NCBI RefSeq assembly: GCF_014534645.1
Contig: NZ_JACVQF010000094.1
Location: 1 to 43,301 of the forward strand
Direction: 5' to 3'
Source: Streptomyces griseicoloratus
GTDB taxonomy: Bacteria > Actinomycetota > Actinomycetes > Streptomycetales > Streptomycetaceae
DNA length: 43,301 nucleotides
How positions within the stretch are numbered: the stretch's first letter is position 1; each line of letters starts with the position of its first letter. The notes beneath the pieces were generated by a model. The model was given only the letters and a program-made list of their open reading frames with translations, was not told where the DNA came from and did no database searches. Below are positions 34,035 through 41,080 of this stretch, piece by piece. The position numbers were made by a program, and so were the translations under genes.

Positions 34035-34334
34035 TTGCGCACCCGCTCCGCCACCTACCCCGATCACGAGACCGCCCAGTGGGCCACCCAGCAGGTCGTG
34101 AATGCCAACGAGCACGTCATCCACCGCTGGCTGGCCCAGTCCACGCGGTCACGTCTGACCATCGAGGCGTCGTGGCCCACTCGCAGCGAGCCGGTGGGAC
34201 GCGTTCTGCTGCAGGCCATGATGCTCGCGGGGCGCGATCCCGTCGACGTACGCGCGGCCCGGGTCATCCTCAGACGGGATCCCGCGCACCCGCACGGTTT
34301 CACCGTCCACGCAACGTTTCCCGTCTATCTGTAG
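34035..34334 (+). CDS. Orphan C-terminal half of an RNase A-like toxin domain
   Basis: A 99-residue frame from TTG 34035, with GAAGGGA about 8 bases upstream. The sequence (TYPDHETAQWATQQVVNANEHVIHRWLAQ, EPVGRVLLQA, RVILRRDPAHPHGFTVHATFP) matches the second half of the RNase A-like toxin fold also seen in the preceding toxin. The first half with the HxxxKH motif is absent, so it should not be active alone. It lies in the same frame as the preceding immunity gene, only four sense codons after its TGA. It is best read as a remnant toxin cassette kept with its immunity gene, but a separate function is possible. Confidence 0.65.
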   Translation: MRTRSATYPDHETAQWATQQVVNANEHVIHRWLAQSTRSRLTIEASWPTRSEPVGRVLLQAMMLAGRDPVDVRAARVILRRDPAHPHGFTVHATFPVYL

Positions 34335-34344
34335 AGGGCCCGCC

Positions 34345-35043
34345 ATGCCTCTGAGCCCTATCGATCACGACCGCCGCTACGGGGAACTGGAGCAGGTGCT
34401 CCGGGCTTACACCGGGCAACCCGCCGACGACACTCCGGACCGGGCCGGCCAGGCCTTGACGGCGTACCTCCGTCAGACCTGGCACAGCCGGCCGTGGGCG
34501 CTGGCGATCGCCGAGCATCAGCTTCGCGAGTACGCGGAACATCCACCGGGCCGGTTGCGGCTGAAACTCGGAGAGTTCCACGCGGTCCCGGATGTGGGCC
34601 TGGCCGGCGATGAGATCCAGCGGTGGCTGCGCTGCCTCGCCGACCACGTCAGACGCAGCATCGAGGAAGGTGACGTGCCGCCCCCGTCGGTACCCACGAC
34701 GCACTGGGAGTGGCACGCTCGGTTCCCCGAGACCGGGCAGTTCCTGGGCGGCTGGTTCTCACAGGAGATGCCGGACGAGTTCACCAGCCACGACGAGGCG
34801 GTGGAGAACTACCGGTCCTCCACCGACCCGCACCTTGTGGCGCGCCTCGTCGGTGAGCTGCACGAGCTGTTCACCCTCGGCCTGGACGAGTCCGGTCACG
34901 CCCTGGCGGTCACCGAACTGGGCATGGAGGTCGACCCGCCGGCGCCGTACGGCATCGACGGGTGGCTGACGCTGGTGGCCGAGCGCCTCGGCGCGCCACG
35001 CGGCGAGTACCGGCCCGGACCCCAGGGAGACACAGCTTTCTGA
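34345..35043 (+). CDS. CdiI-like contact-dependent inhibition immunity protein (putative)
   Basis: A 232-residue soluble protein. The N-terminal 95 residues (RYGELEQVLRAYTGQPADDTPDRAGQALTAYLRQTW to DEIQRWLRCLADHVRRSIEEG) resemble actinobacterial proteins annotated as CDI immunity proteins, though the match is by eye. The rest (THWEWHARFPETGQFLGGWFSQEMPDEF, then LHELFTLGLDESGHALAVTELGMEV) is not recognised. The ATG at 34345 lies 10 bases after the orphan toxin fragment, with GAGGG about 6 bases upstream. Its position makes it the immunity partner of that second cassette. It ends 39 bases from the convergent isomerase gene. Confidence 0.6.
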   Translation: MPLSPIDHDRRYGELEQVLRAYTGQPADDTPDRAGQALTAYLRQTWHSRPWALAIAEHQLREYAEHPPGRLRLKLGEFHAVPDVGLAGDEIQRWLRCLADHVRRSIEEGDVPPPSVPTTHWEWHARFPETGQFLGGWFSQEMPDEFTSHDEAVENYRSSTDPHLVARLVGELHELFTLGLDESGHALAVTELGMEVDPPAPYGIDGWLTLVAERLGAPRGEYRPGPQGDTAF

Positions 35044-35082
35044 GGCCGGGTCCGTACCGGGCCCGGGCGCATCCCCGCCACG

Positions 35083-35916
35083 CTAGGCGGCGTGCTCCGC
35101 GAACCGCTCCGCCGTCTCCGCCAGTACCTCCCGTCCGTCGCGGGCCCACAGGGCCTCGTTGAAGAGTTCGACCTCGATCGGGCCGGTGTAGCCGGCGGCC
35201 TCCACGTAGCCCTTCCACTCCCGCATGTCGATCGCGCCGTCGCCGATCTGGCCGCGGCCGTTGAGGACGCCCTCCGGCAGGGGGGTGGTCCAGTCGGCGA
35301 GCTGGAAGGTGTGGATGCGGCCGGCCGCGCCCGCCCGGGCGATCTGGCGCGGCGCCTGGTCGTCCCACCAGATGTGGTACGTGTCGACCGTGACGCCGAC
35401 CTGCTCGGCGGGGAAGCGTTCGGCGATGTCCAGGGCCTGGGTGAGGGTGGAGACCACGCAGCGGTCGGAGGCGTACATCGGGTGCAGGGGCTCGATGGCG
35501 AGGCGGACACCGCGCTCGGCCGCGTAGGGGCCGAGGATCGCGAGGGCGTCCGCGATGCGCTCCCGGGCCCCGTGCAGGTCCCTGCTGTCGAAGGGGAGCC
35601 CGCCGGAGACCAGCACCAGCGTGTCCGTGCCGAGCGTGGCGGCCTCGTCGATCGCGGCGTGGTTGTCGCCCAGGGCCTCGGCCCGTTCGACGGGGTCGAT
35701 CGCGGTGAGGAAGCCGCCCCGGCACAGGGTGGTGACGGTCAGGCCCGCGTCCCGCATCAGCTTGGCGGCGGCCTCCACGCCGTACCTCTGCACCGGTTCG
35801 CGCCACAGGCCGACGTTCCTGACGCCCAGTTCCCGGCAGGCGTCGGCCAGTTCCGGCAGCGACAGCTGCTTGACCGTCATCTGGTTGATGGAGAAGCGCT
35901 CCAGGGCCTCGTTCAC
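35083..35916 (-). CDS. Sugar phosphate isomerase/epimerase family protein
   Basis: A 277-residue TIM-barrel protein of the xylose isomerase-like/AP endonuclease 2 family. Metal-ligand regions are visible: RLAIEPLHPMYASDRCV (Glu on the barrel), VTVDTYHIWWDD, IHTFQLADW and GPIEVELFNE. Members isomerise or epimerise sugars and polyol derivatives or act on inositol-type intermediates. The GTG at 35916 overlaps the upstream gene's TGA as GTGA, so it is the last of a tightly coupled three-gene operon with DUF993 and an oxidoreductase. That grouping points to stepwise breakdown of one sugar or polyol whose identity is unknown. Confidence 0.88.
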   Translation of the reverse strand: MNEALERFSINQMTVKQLSLPELADACRELGVRNVGLWREPVQRYGVEAAAKLMRDAGLTVTTLCRGGFLTAIDPVERAEALGDNHAAIDEAATLGTDTLVLVSGGLPFDSRDLHGARERIADALAILGPYAAERGVRLAIEPLHPMYASDRCVVSTLTQALDIAERFPAEQVGVTVDTYHIWWDDQAPRQIARAGAAGRIHTFQLADWTTPLPEGVLNGRGQIGDGAIDMREWKGYVEAAGYTGPIEVELFNEALWARDGREVLAETAERFAEHAA

Positions 35917-37064
35917 GGGGTCACTCCGTACAGGTTCAGCAGGGTTCGCATGCGTTCCTCCGCCAGTTTCGGGTCCGGGAACAGGCCGAGGCCGTCGGCG
36001 AGTTCGTAGGCGCGGGCGAAGTGCGGCAGGGAGCGGGCCGACTGCAGGCCGCCGACCATCGTGAAGTGGGACTGGTGGCCGGCGAGCCACGCCAGGAACA
36101 CCACGCCCGTCTTGTAGAAGCGGGTCGGGGCCTGGAAGAGGTGGCGGGAGAGTTCCACGGTGGGGTCGAGGAGGGACCGGAAGCCGTCGACGTCCCCCGT
36201 GTCCAGGACGCGCACCGCCTGGGCCGCCAGCGGGCCGAGCGGGTCGAAGATGCCGAGCAGGGCGTGGCTGAAGCCCTGGTCGTCGCCGGCGATCAGTTCG
36301 GGGTAGTTGAAGTCGTCGCCGGTGTAGCAGCGCACGCCCTGCGGGAGGCGGCGGCGCAGGTCGATCTCCCGTTGGGCGTCCAGGAGGGAGACCTTGATGC
36401 CGTCGACCTTGTCGGGGTGGGCGGCGATGACCTCCAGGAAGGTGTCCGTCGCCGTGTCGAGGTCGGGCGAGCCCCAGTAGCCTTCCAGGGCCGGGTCGAA
36501 CATCGGGCCGAGCCAGTGCAGGATCACCGGTTCGGCGGCCTGGCGCAGCAGGTGGCCGTAGACCTCCAGGTAGTCCTCGGGGCCGCGTGCCGTGGCCGCG
36601 AGGGCGCGGGAGGCCATCAGGATGGCCTGGGCGCCCGCCTCCTCGACGACGGTGAGCTGCTCCTCGTACGCGGCCCTGACCTCGCCGGGCGTGCCGGCGG
36701 CGAGCTGGTCGGTGCCGACGCCGCAGGCGATGCGGCCGCCGACGGCCTTCGCCTCGGCGGCGGACCGGCGGATCAGTTCCGCCGCGCCCGCCCAGTCCAG
36801 GCCCATGCCGCGCTGGGCGGTGTCCATGGCCTCGGCGACGCCGAGCCCGTGGGACCACAGGTGGCGGCGGAAGGCGAGGGTGGCGTCCCAGTCGACGGCG
36901 GCGGGGCCGTCGGGTGTGGTGTCCGCGTACGGGTCGGCGACGACGTGCGCGGCCGAGAAGACCGTACGGGAGGTGAAAGCGCTTCCCGGGGTGAGGGCGA
37001 GGGGTTCGGTGCGGGGTTCGTAGGCCCGCAGGCTTCCGTTCGCGTCGGGCAGGTGGAGGGTCAC
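35913..37064 (-). CDS. DUF993 family protein (dihydrodipicolinate synthase-like)
   Basis: A 383-residue protein of the DUF993 family, which has an aldolase-like TIM-barrel layout similar to dihydrodipicolinate synthase. Supporting segments are VEEAGAQAILMASRALAATARGPEDYLEVYGHLLRQAAEPVILHWLGPMFDP, the KVSLLDAQREIDLRRRLP stretch with a candidate Schiff-base Lys, and TGDDFNYPELIAGD. It would be a lyase or aldolase acting on a keto-sugar acid, which is inference from fold and neighbours. The GTG at 37064 overlaps the upstream stop as GTGA. A LacI-type palindrome lies inside its first 30 codons. Confidence 0.85.
   Translation of the reverse strand: MTLHLPDANGSLRAYEPRTEPLALTPGSAFTSRTVFSAAHVVADPYADTTPDGPAAVDWDATLAFRRHLWSHGLGVAEAMDTAQRGMGLDWAGAAELIRRSAAEAKAVGGRIACGVGTDQLAAGTPGEVRAAYEEQLTVVEEAGAQAILMASRALAATARGPEDYLEVYGHLLRQAAEPVILHWLGPMFDPALEGYWGSPDLDTATDTFLEVIAAHPDKVDGIKVSLLDAQREIDLRRRLPQGVRCYTGDDFNYPELIAGDDQGFSHALLGIFDPLGPLAAQAVRVLDTGDVDGFRSLLDPTVELSRHLFQAPTRFYKTGVVFLAWLAGHQSHFTMVGGLQSARSLPHFARAYELADGLGLFPDPKLAEERMRTLLNLYGVTP
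36974..36987. promoter_or_regulatory. Intragenic LacI-type operator candidate in the DUF993 gene
   Basis: TGAAAGCGCTTCCC contains GAAAGCGCTT, the same 10-base core found (minus strand) in the operator at 38293-38306. It lies about 80 bases inside the gene and about 1.3 kb from the first site, a distance suited to DNA looping. Confidence 0.4.
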
Positions 37065-38212
37065 AGGGCGATCTCCGGCACGTCGAGGCGGCGGCCCTCG
37101 GCCGAGGACTTCAGGCCCAGCTCGGCGAGCTGGACGCCGCGGGCGCCGGCCAGCAGGTCCCAGTGGTAGGGGGCGTCGGCGTAGACGTGCTTGAGGAACA
37201 GCTCCCACTGGGCCTTGAAGCCGTTGTCGAACTCGCCGTTGTCCGGGACCTCCTGCCACTGGTCGCGGAAGACCTCGGTGGCGGGGATGTCCGGGTTCCA
37301 GACCGGCTTGGGGGTGGCGGAGCGGTGCTGGACGCGGCAGTTCCTCAGTCCGGCCACCGCCGAGCCCTCGGTGCCGTCGACCTGGAACTCGACGAGTTCG
37401 TCGCGGTTGACGCGGACGGCCCAGGAGGAGTTGATCTGGGCGATCGCGCCGCCCTCGAGCTCGAAGATGCCGTACGCCGCGTCGTCGGCGGTGGCGTCGT
37501 AGGGCTTGCCGTTCTCGTCCCAGCGCTGCGGGATGTGGGTGGCGGTGAGGGCCTGGACGGACTTCACGCGGCCGAACAGCTCGTGGAGCACGTACTCCCA
37601 GTGCGGGAACATGTCGACGACGATGCCGCCGCCGTCCTCGGTGCGGTAGTTCCACGAGGGGCGCTGGGCGGACTGCCAGTCGCCCTCGAAGACCCAGTAG
37701 CCGAACTCGCCGCGCACGGAGAGGATGCGGCCGAAGAAGCCGCCGTCGATGAGGCGCTTGAGCTTGAGCAGGCCGGGGAGGAAGAGCTTGTCCTGGACGA
37801 CGCCGTGCTTGATGCCGGCCCCGTTCGCGAGGCGGGCCAGCTCCAGGGCGCCGTCGAGGCCGGTCGCGGTCGGCTTCTCGGTGTAGATGTGCTTGCCGGC
37901 GGCGATCGCCTTCCTGATCGCCTCCTCGCGGGCCGAGGTCACCTGGGCGTCGAAGTAGATCTCGACGCTCTCGTCGGCGAGGACGGCGTCCACGTCCGTC
38001 GAGACGTGCTCCAGGCCGTGCCGCTCCGCCAGTTCCCTCAGCGCGTGCTCCCGGCGGCCGACCAGGACCGGCTCCGGCCACAGCACGGTGCCGCCGCCGA
38101 GGTCGAGGCCGCCCTGTTCGCGGATGGCCAGGATGGAGCGGACGAGGTGCTGGCGGTAGCCCATGCGCCCGGTCACACCGTTCATGGCGATACGCACCGT
38201 CTTGCGTGTCAC
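37061..38212 (-). CDS. Gfo/Idh/MocA family oxidoreductase
   Basis: A 383-residue NAD(P)-dependent oxidoreductase. The N-terminal Rossmann domain shows RIAMNGVTGRMGYRQHLV and the family signature GKHIYTEKPTAT (EKP at 112-114, supplying the catalytic Lys). The C-terminal alpha/beta domain includes GGGIVVDMFPHWEYVL, where a His would act in catalysis. It probably oxidises a hydroxyl group on a sugar or cyclitol as the first step of this operon's pathway. The GTG at 38212 has AAGGGA about 6 bases upstream. It is the first gene of the three-gene operon and faces a LacI repressor gene. Confidence 0.9.
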   Translation of the reverse strand: MTRKTVRIAMNGVTGRMGYRQHLVRSILAIREQGGLDLGGGTVLWPEPVLVGRREHALRELAERHGLEHVSTDVDAVLADESVEIYFDAQVTSAREEAIRKAIAAGKHIYTEKPTATGLDGALELARLANGAGIKHGVVQDKLFLPGLLKLKRLIDGGFFGRILSVRGEFGYWVFEGDWQSAQRPSWNYRTEDGGGIVVDMFPHWEYVLHELFGRVKSVQALTATHIPQRWDENGKPYDATADDAAYGIFELEGGAIAQINSSWAVRVNRDELVEFQVDGTEGSAVAGLRNCRVQHRSATPKPVWNPDIPATEVFRDQWQEVPDNGEFDNGFKAQWELFLKHVYADAPYHWDLLAGARGVQLAELGLKSSAEGRRLDVPEIAL

Positions 38213-38292
38213 GTCATTCCCTTCGTACGGGTCGTACGCGGTCCGCGCGCCGCATACGACCCACCGGTCACGGGGTGACTGGTGAGCGACAC

Positions 38293-38306
38293 AGCAAGCG
38301 CTTTCT
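38293..38306. promoter_or_regulatory. LacI-type operator of the oxidoreductase operon
   Basis: AGCAAGCGCTTTCT has 6 of 7 symmetric pairs and the central CG typical of LacI-family operators. It lies 81 bases upstream of the oxidoreductase start and 231 bases upstream of the divergent repressor start. Confidence 0.7.
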
Positions 38307-38446
38307 ATGCATAACGAAGCTAGCCTGTGCACGGCGGCCCGGACAAGACCGTGACGCGGGCGAGTTGTTCGAGCAGGCGAACAACGGCGCGAGACGGCCG
38401 TAGGGTCGGCACGGAACCGCGGTCAGGCGCGGGTCCGTGGACGGAG

Positions 38447-38496
38447 GACGTACGAGGTCGTACGGGGACGTACGGGGTCGTACGAGGACGTGCGAC
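38447..38496. repeat. Five-copy 10-base tandem repeat upstream of the LacI gene
   Basis: The units GACGTACGAG, GTCGTACGGG, GACGTACGGG, GTCGTACGAG and GACGTGCGAC are each exactly 10 bases. Each carries the CGTACG palindrome or a variant, so these repeat about once per DNA turn. The array ends 40 bases before the LacI start. Confidence 0.85.
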
Positions 38497-38536
38497 GAGA
38501 CGGCGCACGGCGGATGCGCGACCGGAGGACGAGGAC

Positions 38537-39583
38537 ATGACGGTGACCCTGGCGGACGTGGCGGCCCGCGCCCAGGTCTCCCCCGCGACGGTGTCGCGCG
38601 TGCTGAACGGGAACTATCCCGTGGCCGCCTCCACCCGCGAGCGGGTGCTGAAGGCGGTCGACGAACTGGACTACGTGCTCAACGGGCCCGCGAGCGCGCT
38701 CGCCGCCGCCACGTCCGACCTGGTCGGGATCCTGGTCAACGACATCGCCGACCCGTTCTTCGGGATCATGGCGGGCGCGATCCAGTCGGAGATCGGGGGG
38801 CCGGGTGGCAGGGCGGGCGGGGAGAGACTCGCCGTGGTCTGCAACACCGGCGGCTCCCCGGAGCGCGAACTGACCTACCTGACCCTGCTGCAACGGCAGC
38901 GTGCGGCGGCCGTGGTGCTGACCGGCGGGGCGGTGGAGGACGCGGTGCACAAGGCGGCCGTCGCGGCGAAGCTGCGCAAGCTGGCGGAGGCCGGGACGCG
39001 GGTGGTGCTGTGCGGGCGGCCGCCGGCGCCGGAGACCGGGGCGGTCGCGCTGACGTTCGACAACCGAGGGGGCGGACGGGAGCTGACCGAGCACCTGCTC
39101 GGGCTCGGGCACCGGCGGCTCGGCTACATCGCCGGGCCGGAGGAACGGACCACCACGCGCCACCGCCTGGAGGGCCACCGCGCCGCGCTCGCCGCGCACG
39201 GGGTCGAGGAGGATCCGCGCTGGACGGTCCACGGCCGCTACGACCGGCAGTCCGGCTACGAGGCCACGCTCGAACTCCTGCGCAGGGACCCGACGCTGAC
39301 GGCCGTCGTCGCCGCCAACGACTCCGTCGCGCTGGGGGCGTGCGCGGCGCTGCGGGACTCCGGGCTGCGGATCCCGGGCGACGTGTCGGTCGCCGGGTTC
39401 GACGACCTGCCGTTCAGCATCGACGCGGTACCCGCGCTGACGACGGTACGGCTGCCGCTCGCGGAGGCGGGCGCGCGGGCCGGCCGCATCGCGATGGGCC
39501 GCGAGGAACCACCGCCGGGCGGAATCGCGACGGTACGGGGCGAGCTGATGGTCCGGGGATCCTCCGGGGCGCCTCGGGGGTGA
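38537..39583 (+). CDS. LacI family repressor
   Basis: A 348-residue LacI-type regulator: helix-turn-helix and hinge at about residues 3-62 (TLADVAARAQVSPATVSRVLNGNYPVAASTRERVLKAVDELDYVLNGPASAL), then a sugar-binding domain (GILVNDIADPFFGIMAGAIQSEI, AAVVAANDSVALGACAALRDSGLRIPGDVSVAGFDDLPFS). It is divergent from the oxidoreductase/DUF993/isomerase operon, whose promoter region has a matching operator, so it probably represses that operon until the substrate appears. The ATG at 38537 lies behind GGAGGACGAGGAC. Only weakly related to the ribose repressor in this window outside the DNA-binding helices. Confidence 0.92.
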   Translation: MTVTLADVAARAQVSPATVSRVLNGNYPVAASTRERVLKAVDELDYVLNGPASALAAATSDLVGILVNDIADPFFGIMAGAIQSEIGGPGGRAGGERLAVVCNTGGSPERELTYLTLLQRQRAAAVVLTGGAVEDAVHKAAVAAKLRKLAEAGTRVVLCGRPPAPETGAVALTFDNRGGGRELTEHLLGLGHRRLGYIAGPEERTTTRHRLEGHRAALAAHGVEEDPRWTVHGRYDRQSGYEATLELLRRDPTLTAVVAANDSVALGACAALRDSGLRIPGDVSVAGFDDLPFSIDAVPALTTVRLPLAEAGARAGRIAMGREEPPPGGIATVRGELMVRGSSGAPRG

Positions 39584-40117
39584 GGCCGGGGCCCGCGGCC
39601 GGGACCGTCGCCGGGGTCGGTGAGCGGCCACGCTGACGGACGCGCCGGCGCCTGCGGGGGGCGCTGGGCAGGGCCGGGGTCGTCGCCGGGGATCGGCGCC
39701 GGGGGTCGGCGAGCGGCCACGCCGGCCGGCGTCCGACGTCTGCGGGCCGCGCCGGAACGGGCCGGACGGCCAGGGGCCGTTCGCCGGTGCCGCCGGACGG
39801 TCGGCTCTCGGCACCTGCGGGCCGCGGGACGAGGCCGGGCGGCCGGGGATCGCCGTCGGGTGCGGCCCTGTCAGTGCCGCCGGGCCGCACCGACGGGCCG
39901 GGTGGCCGGGGGCCGTTCGCCGATGCCGACGGGTGGCCACCGACGCCCCGCGCCGCGGGCCGCCCTCCGTGTCGCCGGGCGGCCGTAACGGTGGGGTCGG
40001 GGTCGTCAGGGAGCGGGGTTGTTGTGGGCGTGGACGGGTGGGGGTGTGGCCGTTTAGGGTCGGAGACAGGGAATCTCTGACTCAGTCAGAGGTGGTTCGA
40101 TCGAGGGGCCGATCGCT
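39584..40117. repeat. GC-rich intergenic region with degenerate repeats
   Basis: This 534-base gap has no supported gene. It consists largely of imperfect repeats: GTCGG(T/C)GAGCGGCCACGC at 39616 and 39705, (C/G)TGCGGGCCGCG-type blocks at about 39741 and 39818, and GGGGCCGTTCGCCG at about 39772 and 39909. Base composition is extreme. It may be decayed coding sequence or an expanded repeat. The last 45 bases hold the MarR operator. Confidence 0.45.
40075..40091. promoter_or_regulatory. Perfect palindromic operator of the MarR-GNAT gene
   Basis: CTCTGACTCAGTCAGAG is a perfect 17-base palindrome with a central C, 26 bases before the start codon. Size and position fit autorepression by a MarR dimer. 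Confidence 0.75.
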
Positions 40118-41050
40118 ATGACCGTGCAGGACGTCCGTGCCTTCAACCGCTTCTACACGAATCTCATCGGCGCTCTCGACTACAGCCGGCACCTGTACGC
40201 GCCGTACACCCTCACCGAGTCCCGCGTCGTCTACGAGCTCGCCCACTCCCCCCGCACCGACGCCGCCGACCTGCGGGCGGCGCTCTCGCTGGACGCGGGG
40301 TATCTGAGCCGGATCCTGAACAGGTTCGAGCGGGACGGCCTCGTCGAGCGGGCCCCGTCGGGCGACGATCCGCGCCGCACGCGCGTCACGCTCACCGCGC
40401 GCGGCCGGGAGGTCGCCGGCGTGCTGGACGAGCGGTCGACGGAAGCGGTCGGCTCGCTGCTGTCCACCGTGCCGGCCGCCGAGCGCACCCGGCTCGCCGA
40501 GGCGATGCGGACCGTCCGCGAGATCTTCTCCGACGGGCGCCGGCCCGACCGCGACGACGTGGTGCTGCGCGAGCCGGTCCCGGGCGACCTGGGCTGGATC
40601 GTGCAGCGCAACGCCGCGCTGTACGCCGCCGAGTTCGGCTGGAACGCCGAGTACGAGGGTCTGGTCGCCCGGATCGTGGCGGACTACGCCGAGGACCACG
40701 ACCCGCGCACGGAGCGGGTGTGGATCGCCGAGCTGCACGGACGGCCGGTGGGATGCGTGATGTGCGTACGGGACGACGCCCCGGCGACGGCCCGGCTGCG
40801 CCTGCTGCTGGTGGACCCGGAGGCCCGCGGGCTCGGCATCGGCGACCGGCTCGTCACCGCGGTCGTCGGCTTCGCGCGGGACGCAGGCTACCGGCACCTG
40901 GTCCTGTGGACCAACGACGTCCTGTCCGCCGCCCGCCGCGTCTACCGGCGCCACGGCTTCACCCTCGTCGCCGAGAAGCCCCACCACTCCTTCGGCAAGG
41001 ACCTGGTCGGCCAGGACTGGCGGCTGGACCTGGCCGCGACACGGGAGTGA
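40118..41050 (+). CDS. MarR-GNAT fusion: transcriptional regulator with acetyltransferase domain
   Basis: A 310-residue fusion. Residues 1-137 are a MarR winged helix (ALDYSRHLYAPYTLTESRVVYELAHSP, DLRAALSLDAGYLSRILNRFERDGLVER, DDPRRTRVTLTARGREV). Residues about 147-305 are a GNAT acetyltransferase with acetyl-CoA loop ARGLGIGDRLV near residue 236 and the C-terminal AARRVYRRHGFTLVAEKPHHSFGKDLVGQDW. It may modify a small molecule or protein while controlling its own gene through the palindrome at 40075-40091. The ATG at 40118 has GAGGGG about 9 bases upstream. MarR-GNAT fusions are known widely in bacteria; substrates are mostly unknown. Confidence 0.9.
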   Translation: MTVQDVRAFNRFYTNLIGALDYSRHLYAPYTLTESRVVYELAHSPRTDAADLRAALSLDAGYLSRILNRFERDGLVERAPSGDDPRRTRVTLTARGREVAGVLDERSTEAVGSLLSTVPAAERTRLAEAMRTVREIFSDGRRPDRDDVVLREPVPGDLGWIVQRNAALYAAEFGWNAEYEGLVARIVADYAEDHDPRTERVWIAELHGRPVGCVMCVRDDAPATARLRLLLVDPEARGLGIGDRLVTAVVGFARDAGYRHLVLWTNDVLSAARRVYRRHGFTLVAEKPHHSFGKDLVGQDWRLDLAATRE

Positions 41051-41080
41051 CCGGCGCCGCAGCGGGTACTGTCGCTCCCC

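Larger units (their letters stand above)
38213..38536. other. Divergent regulatory region between oxidoreductase and LacI genes
   Basis: This 324-base gap holds a LacI-type operator (38293-38306), followed by an AT-rich CTATGCATAACGAAGC stretch likely to include promoter sequence, and a 10-base tandem repeat at 38447-38496. A shorter CGTACG-rich copy lies beside the oxidoreductase gene at 38224-38238. No gene is visible. Confidence 0.5.

Noticed and set aside
32000-35050. Mobile element carrying the toxin island
   Set aside because: No transposase, integrase, terminal inverted repeats or target duplications could be seen at the borders. Transfer is suggested only by codon use and gene content.
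38447-38496. CRISPR array
   Set aside because: The 10-base units are contiguous, with no unique spacers, and no cas genes are present.
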